NCBI GenBank assembly: GCA_973895155.1
Contig: OZ316893.1
Location: 3,534,001 to 3,598,000, forward strand
Reading direction: 5' to 3'
Length of the DNA stretch: 64,000 nt
Source of the DNA: Marsupella aquatica
Taxonomy: Eukaryota; Marchantiophyta
Shown piece by piece: positions 1 to 11,655 of this stretch. Position 1 is the first letter of the stretch. Each line of letters opens with the position of its first letter. The notes under the pieces are model-generated. The model saw only the letters and a list, made by a program, of their open reading frames with translations, made no database searches and had not been told where the DNA came from. Both the position numbers and the translations under genes were made by a program.

Positions 1-1326
1 GGATGACCTGGGCGGCCGATATTTTGCCTATGGGTTCCATCATGTGGAGGGCATACCGCTGGAACTCCAAGCGTTCTGCCACTTCTGGTATGAGGCACGT
101 TCTCATTAAGAATCCATTGTCCACTGCTTCCTCAGTCGGGAAGCTAGAAGACTGGTATTTAGCTCCCTTGCCCCCAGGAGCTCGCAACTCTACCCGGTTT
201 ATCCCCTCGGGTAGGCCAAAAATCATCTTCAAATGTGCCTCATTGAGACACATCAATCTCTCATGCGCTCGGTTTGTTGACGGGCCTCGTTGAAGTTCTG
301 AATGAACTCTGTCATATCCTGCCCATAGTACCTGCTTTCGTTCCAAGGGAGAGAGGCGAGGTGCTCAAACCCTTGGGTCTTCAGATAGCATGCATGCTTG
401 GGGTGGAGGATGTTCTTGTGAACATTGTCCCCCATGCGATGCATGGTCAGCTTGGCTACCGCAACCGTGGCCAAAGGCAACCCGGATACGGCTGCGGGTT
501 CCTTCCTCTTCCTACCCCGAGACTGATTCCCGGGGTGACTAGAAGAAGGAGACATCTCTCCTTCCTCTCGGTCAGGTGGTGGTAGCACTACTGCCGTGAG
601 TATTGGTGTCAAGGCTGCTAGAGTTACCGTGTTATCCCCTCGGGCTTGCTGGAGTGATGCTGGGTTGTTCGGCGCTTGTTGAGTTGTACCCCGCGGCCGT
701 CGATTCAAAGGAGGATGAGCCTCCTTGTCTTTGAAGCTAATATTCACCGCATTCACCACGGATCATACTCGGAGAGGTGGTGGGACCGGTGGCGGGGACC
801 GGCTTGGTTGAGGCCGAGGAGGTGTAGGTGCGGGTACAGGCACGGGTTGGCTGGCACTGGTTGTTGATGGTAGAGTTTCCATGAAGTTCTGCAGGTGCCG
901 GTGGAGGTTTTTCGAAGCAAGTGTAGATGGCCCTGTCGACCGGGTAGTGTTGAACTCGCTATTGATGATAGCCCGGACCCGAGTGGGGATGTGGTCAAAG
1001 TGGTGCCATTGCAAGTCGATCGTGCCCGGGATATTGAAGACCTTGTCCGGAAGCCAAAGCAATGCCTCCCAGAAGCCGATGTATTTTCCTCCGTCAAAGA
1101 AGTACCCTGATATTTCTTTGGGTCGGTAAAGCTCGCTCTGGGACGGGTAATCAAAGTTAAGGAGATAGTGGTGTTGTCTTGCTAGGCGGATGGCTCTCTC
1201 GTACTCGCATTCAATTTTGTATCATCGCGGGTTGGCGTGTTTTAATGAGTTGACCAAGTGCCCTTTGATAGACAGGAACTGCGTCCAGAATTGTATGGCC
1301 AAACTGGACAGGATTGTGTGCGACAT
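1..1326 (-). pseudogene. Decayed ORF of unrecognised family, runs off the left edge
   Basis: A minus-strand reading frame opens at the ATG at 1324-1326 and stays in one frame to about 253. It is broken by two in-frame stops, TGA at 1222-1224 and another at 763-765. A frameshift near 255-275 moves the sense frame so that it continues to the left edge. The conceptual product has a segment with FFDGGKYIGFWEALLWLP, a proline-rich stretch near 770-860, a basic patch (RGRKRKEP) and a C-terminal part with FGLPEGINR. I recognise no domain. The GC-rich composition unlike the AT-rich DNA to its right, and the multiple lesions, suggest a mobile-element or repeat-family ORF, but that is inference. The plus-strand frames over this stretch are shadows. 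Confidence 0.5.
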
Positions 1327-3318
1327 TCAGAGGAGATAGACGGCGACTAAGGCTGAGTGAGAGAACTGGGGTCGAAGCTGGCGCATGAACTGAAGAACTG
1401 GTGCCCTGCCAGATCGGCCCCCGTTTTATACTCCTGAGAGCTCGTCGGTCGCCCGACGCCTCCTCGTCACTTATAGGCCAAGCCTTTCACGCTTGCAGTG
1501 TACAGGACAATCCGCCAGTCCGGGTCAACGTGTGTCAGTGGCCGCCTCCCTGAGTTTGTTATACGGACCCGAGGAAGGGGCCCATTACACGCTCGCAACC
1601 CGGGCGTGCAAATGGCGACCCGCCGCCGGGCCAAACACGGACGCCCCTTATTGACTAATGATTTCCTACTCATAATGGCTACCTAAATACTATCGTTACA
1701 CTAATAATTATGGCCTAAGATACCCCTAATGCGCGTGCTAAGCGTCATTAGGCCGAATCACTCATTACCCACCATACCGGCGGCGTCACAACATGCAAGA
1801 CTAACCCTATCCCTACCTAGATGCGGCCGATGGTGCCTTCGTTGGCCATCACTAATTCCTACTAACTCACCTTATCTACCTAACTAAAGAGTCAACCATG
1901 TTCACCGATCATCATCCTCCTGATTGCCACCGCCGTCATAAAAAGAATGGGCCCCAACAATTGTCAAAAATAAAATTTTCTCAGAATTCACTTTTGAAAA
2001 ATATCTGGGTAGCCTTGATCTTCCTGAACACAACCCTATAAACGGTGTATAAAACGGAGGTCAAACAACCGAGATATGATTGTTTACATTTTTTAGTAAT
2101 CGGGGCAACGTCTCCCTCCTCTCCATTTGTACAACACACAACCCCGACTTTGCAAAATAGGGATCCCCGTATGTGCTGCTACTTCCTCCCTCCCTAGAAA
2201 AGTTGGGACCTCCTACAGTATGGATGTCCGTACGACCTCAAACTTTTGTATTCTAAAAAGAAACGTGATCCATTATATCTCCTCCATCTTAGCTCCATTT
2301 TGGCCGTGTGACACGCCGGGGTGACACGTCATTGGATTCAGCTTGGCAAGCTCTTTCCAACAAGCCCATAAACTCCTGATTTTGAAATGGTCAAAAATTT
2401 GATGCTTGTACAACCAGGGTCTGTACACACGTTGCAAGCAAGCACAACAGGGAAAGGGTGGGAACCCCACAAGTGAGAAGCAAAAAAAAGGGAAGGAAGA
2501 AAGTGTGGGGACCCCTTCTATGGTGTGGGGAAGGGGAAATGTGGGAGCCCCACAAAGTGTGAAGGGAAGGAAAGCAAAAGAATGTGAGAACCACACAAAC
2601 AATGAAAGAGGAAAGGGGGACACAAATGTGGGAACCCCTTCCTTCTTAAGGCCCTCCACAATCACTACTCCTAGATTGCCTAGTTTTGTCATTTTACAGA
2701 CATTGAGTTTTGTCAAGATGTCGTTGTTTGATACAGACCTTAACTCAACTAGGGAACCCCAGTTTTGCAATGGGGCTCATTGAGGGCTTCAAATTGAATC
2801 CAAACGTGACCATGTTTGGAAGAGTACTATGCAGCAACATCTGGTTTAAGTTTCAACATTTTCTATATTTTGGTCATTCTTCCCGTTTTGCTCCTTATGT
2901 GGAGCCTCCGGCCAGCTCCCACCCATCCGAGATGCCCACACCTTGGCCTCCAAGTCCTCGGGCTACCTTTTGGCCTCCATGTACCCCCTCAATGGCTCCA
3001 TTGTCATCCATCATCGCCAGACACCCCTCTCAACTCCGGCCTCCGGTTATTGAATTAATTTATTAGAACTAACAAAAATTAATTAAAAATTTGAAAATCC
3101 AAACACGTTTGCTATATTTACTTGTCTTTCTATTTATATACACAATTATAAGTCATCACTAAGTTACTACCGGGTTTGGGGCCCTGTCATAGCTGTCCTT
3201 GGAGCTATCACACCATTATGAGTGCTATTAGAGTGCTATTAGAGTATATTAAATTTAGAGTTTTTATATATGTGCTACTTGAGCACTTTACCTAGGGTTA
3301 AGTATCTATGATTGGAGG
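1327..3318. other. Intergenic, no gene seen
   Basis: I see no supportable coding region. The stretch 1440-1660 is GC-rich, like the decayed ORF beside it, and may belong to the same element. The block 2460-2650 is an imperfect purine-rich repeat listed separately. Confidence 0.5.
2456..2640. repeat. Imperfect purine-rich tandem repeat
   Basis: About four diverged units of 45-55 bp, each starting with a form of GTGGGAACCCC and followed by an A/G-rich run. The open frames on both strands here are by-products of the low-complexity sequence. Confidence 0.6.
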
Positions 3319-3327
3319 GATATTTAT

Positions 3328-3411
3328 GAGGTTTTTCCCCGTGACAGGAAACAGTAAACAGGAATTATCATAACAGTAAAAATGGTCAAAGATAACAGGA
3401 GTTTTGTGCGC
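3328..3411 (+). repeat. Left terminal inverted repeat of the transposon
   Basis: Matches the reverse complement of 7277-7359. The best conserved part begins at the CCGTGACAGG near 3339 and runs to the GCGC at 3408-3411. Confidence 0.85.
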
Positions 3412-4397
3412 AATGCCGAAAGAAAATTCCCACTTTAGGGACCAAAATTACACTACAATTTGAACTGAGCAACTGTAATATATGTAACAGATACAATTAT
3501 TATAGACATAAATCTTTACTAGCGCCAAAGATTTTCTACACATGAAGGCTCAAAACTATCGTGCACGACGTCAAAACTATATAAAGATTATAACACAAAA
3601 GTTTATTCCCCTTTAGACACCCTAATTATCATGCTCAAACTAACTTAAATTATATTGAATCGTACTTTGATTTGGACGTCTAGTAGTGACAAACTATCGA
3701 TAAAAGAGCACATCATATCAAGGGTTCCATGCATCTTCCAAAGTACTACCTAGAAGATTGTAAATGTGTGGATTGATCAAAGGTTAACATCCTCACGTAG
3801 AGTGATGTGAGCAAAAAGATATACTCTTGCTATCAAATGCAATACACTCTGGTCATTGAATGCTCTAACCAATGATGAAGAGTTTGACATATTGTAAATT
3901 TTGATTGAACCGTCTTAGACCATTAGAGGATGCTATGTTCTTTTTTGCTAGTAACAAGGTCAGCAGCCGTGACATTGGATAATATTAGTGATAATATAGC
4001 CATTAAAACATTACAAATGATGATATAATATAGTAGCACCACAAACTACTATAATAAATTTGATAATTAGAGCCATTGCTTTTGACCAAAATTTATAGCA
4101 GCGCCTGGCGCTTATCAAAATATATCCTTTAGGCTATAGTCATTTTTGTTCATATTACCATAGTAGCACTCAATGCCAACAAAAAGTCCTCTTTGGTGAG
4201 GTCTCATTTACATAGATATTTCTTTATTACTTGCAAAATTACATGACCTTCTAAAATATCCTTTGGTGCATTTAACAACAATAGCAAACACAAGAGATAA
4301 AACGGTAATACTACTAGTGAAATAGGTGGTATATCAGTAAATAATTAAAGGTCACAGACTCAAAAAAATGTTTTTCTAGAGGGTTTGGGCCAAAGTC

Positions 4398-5935
4398 ACA
4401 TTACTAGCTTTTGGCGCTAGTAATGTTCCTTTGTTTTCTACATTTTTTGCGAAAAATTTCTCTTAAAAATTTCTCAAAATGGTTCTATTATGGAGGGTCC
4501 AAGCAAGTGTGACATTACTAGCTCCCGGCGCTAGTAATGTTAATTTATTTTTATAGCCCAATTTTCAAAATTTGTTCTCATAAATATACTCAATATGATG
4601 TTATTTTAAAGGGTCTAAGCGAGTGTGACATTACTAGCTCCCGGCGCTAGTAATGTTAATTTATTTTTATAGCCCAATTTTCAAAATTTGTTCTCATAAA
4701 TATACTCAATATGATGTTATTTTAAAGGGTCTAAGCGAGTGTGACATTACTAGCTCCCAGCGCTAGTAATGTTAATTCATTTTTATAGCCCAATTTTCTA
4801 AAAAATTTCTCACAAATATACTCAATATGATGTTATTTTAAAGGGTCTAAGCGAGTGTGACATTACTAGCTCCCGACGCTAGTAATGTTAATTCATTTTT
4901 ATAGCCCAATTTTCTAAATTTTTTCTCACAAATATACTCAATATGATGTTATTTTAAAGGGACTAAGCGAGTGTGACATTACTAGCTCCCGGCGCTAGTA
5001 ATGTTAATTCATTTTTATAGCCTTTTTTGCTTAATTTTTTTTCATAAAGACACTAAAAATAGTGTCATTTTGGAGGATCCAAACTGGTGTGATATTACTA
5101 GCTCCCGGCGCTAGTAATGTTATTTCATTTTTATAGCCTTTTTTGCTTAATTTTTTCTCATAAAGACACTAAAAATAGTGTCATTTTGGAGGATCCAAAC
5201 TGGTGTGATATTACTAGCTCCCGGCGCTAGTAATGTTATTTCATTTTTATAGCCTTTTTTGCTTAATTTTTTCTCATAAAGACACTAAAAATAGTGTCAT
5301 TTTGGAGGATCCAAACTGGTGTGATATTACTAGCTCCTGGCGCTAGCAATATTCCTTCATTTTTATTACCTTTTTGCCTGTTGTTTTATGTAACATGCTC
5401 AAAATACTCTCATTTTGGAGGGTCTAGGTGGGTGTGACATTACTAGCTCCCGGCGCTAGTAATGTTAATTCATTTTTATATCCTTTTTTGCTTAATTTTT
5501 ACTCATAAAGACACTCAAAATAGTGTCATTTTGGAGGGTCTAGGTCGGTGTGACATTATTAGCTCCCGGCGCTAGTAATGTTAATTCATTTTTATATCCT
5601 TTTTTGCTTAATTTTTACTCATAAAGACACTCAAAATAGTGTCATTTTGGAGGGTCTAGGTGGGTGTGACATTACTAGCTCCCGGCGCTAGTAATGTTAA
5701 TTCATTTTTATATCCTTTTTTGCTTAATTTTTACTCATAAAGACACTCAAAATAGTGTCATTTTGGAGTGTCTTGGTGAGTTGAATATTACTAGCTCTCG
5801 GTGCTAGTAACATTTTTAAATGTTTTATACTAATTTTAGCTCAATTTTTGTATAAAAATTCTTAAAATAATATCATTCTTAGAGGGGTCAAGCCAAGTAG
5901 GATATTACCAGCGCCCGACGCTAGTAACATTTGTA
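4398..5935. repeat. Tandem array of 14 palindrome-bearing units, period about 116 bp
   Basis: The palindrome ACATTACTAGC - 7-base loop - GCTAGTAATGT recurs at about 4398, 4512, 4628, 4744, 4860, 4976, 5092, 5208, 5324, 5437, 5553, 5669, 5785 and 5902. Spacing is 113-117 bp, mostly exactly 116. The loop is usually TCCCGGC. Between palindromes lies an AT-rich spacer with a TCATTTTGGAGG-like motif. Middle copies are nearly identical and the outermost are diverged, as expected if the array grew by unequal exchange. Related half-palindromes (GCTAGCGCC or GGCGCTAG forms) sit near 3520, 4088, 6105, 7060 and 7230, so the motif is spread through the element. The array lies wholly inside the transposon. 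Confidence 0.9.
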
Positions 5936-7276
5936 TCTTTTTTATTAAATTTGTTGTATGGGTTTATGTTTATTATTTCTTGTAATTAACTCTTCTGCCA
6001 AATTTTCTTTAAAAAATGATGGATGTTTTTACATATAAATGTGTCATTTGATGATAGCACCTATTACTTTTATCAATCAATACGTCAAATAAATATGATT
6101 TATGATAGCGCCTAGTGCTATTATACATTTTGCACAAGATTTTAGGACTATTGAGATAGCAATTAGGTACTAAATTATGGATTATATCATATAAATATAT
6201 TCAATTTGTCTCAATTTCTTTTGCATCTGGAGCTATTATGGGATTTATTCCTAGATTTAATCCAATAGTTTAATCTTCATGACCTTTAAACACATCAAAT
6301 TATGCCAATTTTGTATAGTAGAGTATGGCATTACTATCATATTTTCCTTGTTTCTATACTAGATATTTTGGGGTCACTAGAGAGCGTCAAACTCTAATCC
6401 TATTGTAGCCCAAAACTTTTCTCATTTTCTTAAGCACATCACCTTCTTATGAAAATAATTTAGAAGTAATTCTAAGAAATTTTATGAAAATAACAACAAC
6501 CCACATATATAGAATCAACAACTTGAAAAATATAATGATGTTTGTGGTTTGAAAAAGACAATTTAAACACTAGTCAAATTAATATTGTCCCAGATTTTCT
6601 TGCGAAATAAAGATTCAAATCACACTTGATTTTATAATTTGATCCCATTTGTGTGTATATCCGTCACATGGGTTCATAAATTTTTGTTACCCATGTGAAA
6701 TTATATCCATACATTGATATTTATGTTCAAGAAATTACAAAAACATCCATGAGATTTCCTATATTGAAGGTTTGATTTAATTAGAAATTAGATTAAAAAA
6801 TCTTCCAAATGAAGATTTTTTTGGCCAAGACTGTGCCCCTCACGTAAGCACTCTTTCAATAAACTTGATGATGATGTACACTTTAAGTCTCCTCCTTAAA
6901 ATTTAAAGAGGATCAGATTTGGCCAAATACAAGAAATACGCACTTGGATTATAGGAGAAGTATATTGCATTTTTGTAAGCGTTCAACAAACATATGAATT
7001 TGTTGTATATTAATTGTAAATCTTGTCACTATATAAAGACTATGATGGTATTTTGGCTAGCGTCGGGAGGGGGTGTTAATGATAACCCTTGCCAAAATGT
7101 TAAGTATCCACTGAAAAAATATAAATTACATATTTTCCAATAAACCATGCACATTTTGTTTGCCTAACATGTGATGTAATTTGCTAATTGTAACCCTTGC
7201 AACTAATATGAAAACGTACCATTGTATTTTCGCTAGCGCCCGACGCTAGTAAACTTATCCCATTATGACAACGTGA

Positions 7277-7359
7277 GCGCAAAAACTCCTGTTATCTTCC
7301 TTGATTTTTCCTGTTATGATTTTTCCTGTTTACTGTTTCCTGTCACGGAGGTCAGGCCC
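7277..7359 (-). repeat. Right terminal inverted repeat of the transposon
   Basis: Reverse complement of the left arm; followed immediately by the second copy of the 9-bp target duplication at 7360-7368. Confidence 0.85.
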
Positions 7360-10300
7360 GATATTTATCCCTTTGTGGTGACTTGAAAGCTCATCTTTTG
7401 ATATTGAACCGGGTATGGACCCTTCAAGCATGAGCTTTGGCGGCTATGGTATGGTTGGCCAGATTGGTATGCAAACATTGATTTCTTGTAATTGAATACA
7501 AGGTGTGTGTGGCTCAACATATGAGCGCGATTGGATTGGGCACGATGAATTGGCATTGATCACTGTTGGATTAATTAAAAATTATTGTTGGTTTTGGACA
7601 TGTGTGTACATGAGTTCTACTTGTATCTATGTTTGTTTGTGTCTACATGTTTGGATGTGTGTGACAATCATGCAATTGGGAGGCAATCAAGCATGCAATG
7701 TATGTTGTATATAGCAAAGTGTATGCGCACAACAAGCTAGCTAAAGTAGTTAAGGAGTCCATTTGGTTAGGCAACCTAGCTGGTGAAGAATTTGGTGAAT
7801 GATTACACAACGCATTGTGCTTTTCCATGTGATAGCAATAGTGGTTTATAGATTGTTGTCAACCAAATAACACATTGATGGTAAACTCAACCCAACTGAA
7901 ATGTTGACCAAGGTTATCCCTCATGGTGATTTTGCAAGACACTCGGGGGTTTCACTTCCACCAAAATGGCACATCACGTGCGACGAAATATACTTAGGTT
8001 CATTTTATTGGTTTGAAGGGAAGACTTAAGAATTTTCCAAGAAGAACAATATGGTATTTTAAATCCAATTTTGAGACTTCTAAGAGCATTAGGGTCCCTA
8101 TAACCAAATTTTTGGAATATTCCAAGAATATTCCAACTTTATAGGGCTTGAAAAATAAAAATAATTCTTACATTTTGGGGGGTCCGAGGCCTAAAAACGT
8201 TTGCAGGTGATGGGGAGGCATCCATATAGTGAGACCCCCCAAGCAAGACATTGCAATTTACTACTGACAAATCTTAGCTTCAGATTGCTAGCAGCTAGCG
8301 CTTAGGAGTTTGTTACCTAGATTTTGACTCAACCTTGGCTAGGTTAACAAGAGTAAGCTAACCGGAGTTAAGATTACTTAACTAGACTCTTCATGAAGGG
8401 ATAATCATCTTTGTATCTGATGGAGAGAGAGAGAGAGCGCTAAGTAGCTAACCCTTGGCCCTCAGTCTTAACTAATACATGGAGGACGGCGAATGCTCGA
8501 AGGGTAGTTTTTATTCATTTTGAACTAATAATTATAATTATTACCGGTAATAAAAGAAATTTTTATAGTAAAATAGAAATAACAAGGGGTAAACAGGTTG
8601 AGCTCCCGATCACAGGGAGGTTTACTTCTTTTACACGGAGTGAGGGCCCAGGGATAGTTAAGAACTTGGTGTGACAGAGGGGAGCTTGGACAATAGAGCT
8701 ATGGTTACATTTTTGTGTTCATAGTGAAGCTCTTGGTGTGGCCATGGACATAGCCCAAATGGGGTGAACCACGTATCTTTGGGTCGGTGTACTTGTGTGG
8801 TATATTTGTGATGATTTTGAGACATTATGCTCTCAAACACAACTGTTGCTCAACCGTCCTCACAGTTTGCACAAGCAACCAAGCACTCCGATAAGTAACC
8901 CAATAGGATCTAGATCTCCCCAAGTCTAGCATACTAATTCAAGCTCAACAAACATTGGTAAGTAGGTCAGCAATAGGTCCTCCCATTGCCATAAACTGGA
9001 ACCAAAGCCAACACCCATTGTTCGTCCAGCATAGCTCCTCTTTGGGTGCAGTCCTGGTTCCCCCTTGTACCTATCTATCACCAATTGACCACCCTGCCCC
9101 CAGAACATGCTCATGGCCCAAGTAGCGTAGCTTGTCCTAAAGCTTGTCCCAAGCTTGTCCTAACACGTTGGGACTAGAATGGTCTCGACTCTAACAACCA
9201 ACTCTCGGTTCTCACCAAACTGATAGCCTAGGGGTCAAGTGTACTTGGAACTCAACCTCCATGCCTACTTGGCCTTGCCTCCCCAATGCAAGCTCCCTTG
9301 GGAAATTGAATGCGGCTTGGCTGCTATTTTGGTAGGATTTGGCAAGTGGGCAAGATAGCCCTCGCAAACCCCAAGAATGACATCCTAGACCCAACTCAGC
9401 TTAGAAGGATGTACAGTCCTCCTCAAGAGCTTTTCAATGCACCCAAGAAGTCCTCCAATAGACTTCCATTTGCCTGGGAAGTTATCACCACTTACGTTTG
9501 GCGTTTCCCCTTAGTGTCGCGACCACCGTGGTTCACGACTTTGGCTCGCCCTTAGCCCCCAAGGAGACACCACTTCCCTCACATATGATTCTGGAGACCT
9601 GTCATCCCCGGACCTACTTTGGTCCCCAAATTTTGGCCCTCCACCTGGACCCCAACTCACACGTCTAGGCATGCCACCAACTGGCTATGCCCATAACTTT
9701 CTAGTCAGGCATCCGTAGGCGGAGTGCCTTAGCCCGTTGTGATTGGGCCGACCCAATACTCATGCCTAGGCCCTCAGAACCCATCGTTGCTTGGGGCCCT
9801 CGAGCGGCCAAACCTCGGTCGGGCCATATCTCGTGCCCCAAATGTCCATTGTGCATGAAGTAAACTCCATTAGCCTTGGGCCCAAGAGGAGCTCTCACTC
9901 AAGCCCTCAAAACTCAAAGTCCGTGCGAGGGTCCAAACAGTTGACCTTGAGTCTAGCTCTTTCCCATGACCCGACCAGCCCCCAGCTAGTCTAAGTCCTT
10001 AGTGTGGGTCACTAGCTTAGCGCATTGTGTTTGTCAGTGCCATGCTCCATTGCCCACAAGTCTCCCCATGCTAAGTCCTCCCCGGATGGCCGTTCTGGGC
10101 TTGGGCCATAGGGGTGCTCGGCGTCGGAGTCAGCGACGCCGGAGCTAATTGTTAAGGTAGTTGAGTTCTGTGATTGAATACTACACAAGCGTTGATATAT
10201 GTATGCATTCAAGCAAAACATAGGGGAGACTAGTTGGCTTCCAATTTGTGGTGCACCCTGGGGTCTTGGCGTGCTGCTTTCGTGGCATGTTGGTGGGACT

Positions 10301-10549
10301 GTATGTTGTTGCTGCCCATGGGCAATGGACCATAATTTGAGATCTGTAGGGGACCTCAAGGAGCTAGGGGTGCATTGCAAATGCCATCAAGGGTGAAAGA
10401 CAGTAGGTGGATCCCAGTCAGAGCTGAGTCGGGATGCTACACTCCATTTTGTCTTTGCTTTGTTGTTGGCCCTCTTGTCAGAGTTGTCTTTCCTTTGCCT
10501 TCCGTATGTGGCGTTGCTTGTTTGCACTTATCTGTGGTGTATATGTGGA

Positions 10550-10551
10550 AT

Positions 10552-10610
<59 letters not shown>

Positions 10611-10611
10611 C
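10550..10611. repeat. Compound (AC)n(AT)n microsatellite
   Basis: A run of CA dinucleotides passes directly into a run of TA dinucleotides. Open frames that read Thr-His or Tyr-Ile repeats through it are artefacts. Confidence 0.95.
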
Positions 10612-11204
10612 ATTTGCAAGAAATACAAAACCCCTTAAGAACGCCCTTTCAATAAGAAAAACTACTAAACTACACCATAGTAAAATTGAGGAAGACAAGA
10701 ACTGATAAGAAAACCATAAAGATGGAAAGTCACTACTTTTGATTATCCGTGTGGTTATCACAACTAATTTGGTGTTTAGCAAAACGACCAATGAGAATTG
10801 GTCAAGAGGATTGTCCTCAATCAAAGTATAAATACATCAATGTGGGCAGAGTTTTGAGCCCCAATGTTTTTCCCAGAGTGTTGAGTCTTTTTTCTTTTAA
10901 CGTGAAGGGGTCCTTCTTGCCATTTTGCTAGTCATCTGGCACTTGTTCCCATATAGAATATGCATAGCGTAGAGTGTGTGATACCTTGGTCATGCCTCAG
11001 TCAAACTCAGAGTTGCCTTTGAGTTTAGTAGAGTCATCCCCTGATGTTAGACCTTGATGACTGTCAAATTATTTTCAAAATTGCTTCCACTTGCCCAGCA
11101 TAGCATACCTGAAATATCACATTCAGATCAAAGTTTGAAACCTGACAGATGAAGTCGATTGAACATCCATCATCGGAGATGGAGAAACTCTCAATCTAAG
11201 GTTT

Positions 11205-11345
11205 AGGTTTGAGACATCAATTCATACCATCCATCCCTGACATGGACAAGGAATCACAAAGACTATATGGGTTTGTGAAATCAGTTCATACCATCCATCC
11301 CTGATAATTATGGACAAGGAATCACGAAGACTAGATATGGGTATT
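11205..11345. repeat. Two-copy direct duplication, about 71 bp
   Basis: Both copies carry TTCATACCATCCATCCCTGA followed by ATGGACAAGGAATCAC and an AAGACTA form; they differ by a few substitutions and a short insertion in the second. Confidence 0.75.
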
Positions 11346-11404
11346 GGCATCTACATACCTTTGACTCATCAAGATCTCAACAACTTTTACGACAGATCTT
11401 GCAA

Positions 11405-11655
11405 TGATGTGGACCGTTTGCTTTTTCCACATTTGCTAAGTTTGATGAGGACAGCGGACCATTACTTTTTGCCACATTTGCTAGGTTTGATGAGGACCTC
11501 GGTCCATTTGCATTAGTTTGTTTCCACTTTCTTGGTTTTTAGGGGTTAACTTTCCCTTTGCTCACTTCTCTTGAGTTTGGTTTTTGTCCACTTTGGACTA
11601 TTTTGTTTGCTCTTTTGTACTCTGTGTGGCCCTTTCTGTAAAAAGTTTGTATACC
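11405..11655 (+). mobile_element. Solo 3' end of a non-LTR retrotransposon
   Basis: The segment matches the 3' end of the longer element at 16800-19140. Shared blocks in the same order are GATGTGGACC, TTTTTGCCACATTYGCTAGG, GAGGACCTCGGTCC, CTTTCTTGGTTTTTAGGGGTT, TTTGTACTCTGT and a terminal AAAAAGT-GTATA. Only the last ~250 bp are present, the form expected of a copy truncated at its 5' end during target-primed reverse transcription. A piece of about 45 bp (CCACATTTGCTA...GATGAGGAC) is duplicated inside this copy but not in the long one. Confidence 0.75.

Larger units (their letters stand above)
3319..7368. mobile_element. Non-autonomous DNA transposon, Mutator-like by target duplication
   Basis: The element spans 3328-7359 (4032 bp). 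It is flanked by a perfect 9-bp direct repeat, GATATTTAT, at 3319-3327 and 7360-7368; the bases next to the repeat differ on the two sides, so it is exactly 9 bp. The ends are inverted repeats of about 84 bp, 3328-3411 and 7277-7359. They share the core CCGTGACAGGAAACAGTAAA and are about 90 percent alike further in, diverging only in the outer dozen bases. A 9-bp duplication is the hallmark of Mutator-like elements; long inverted repeats fit too. The interior has no open frame above 60 codons, so it cannot encode a transposase and must have been moved in trans. Its centre is a palindrome array. No captured host gene fragment was recognised. Confidence 0.85.
7369..11404. other. Intergenic, no gene seen
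   Basis: No supportable gene. About 8830-10160 is more GC-rich than its surroundings and carries short open frames on both strands without recognisable domains, possibly old transposon sequence. A short GA run lies near 8425 and an AC/AT microsatellite near 10550-10611. A duplicated segment of about 71 bp lies at 11205-11345. Confidence 0.5.

Noticed and set aside
3-585. Plus-strand frames over the left-edge ORF
   Set aside because: Antisense shadows of the GC-rich minus-strand frame.
4398-5935. CRISPR-like array
   Set aside because: Regular palindromic repeats, but units are ~116 bp, spacers are homologous to each other, no cas genes are present, and the array lies inside a transposon in a plant nuclear genome.
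10434-10824. Open frames on both strands with Thr-His, Tyr-Ile or Val-Cys repeats
   Set aside because: They translate the AC/AT microsatellite at 10550-10611.
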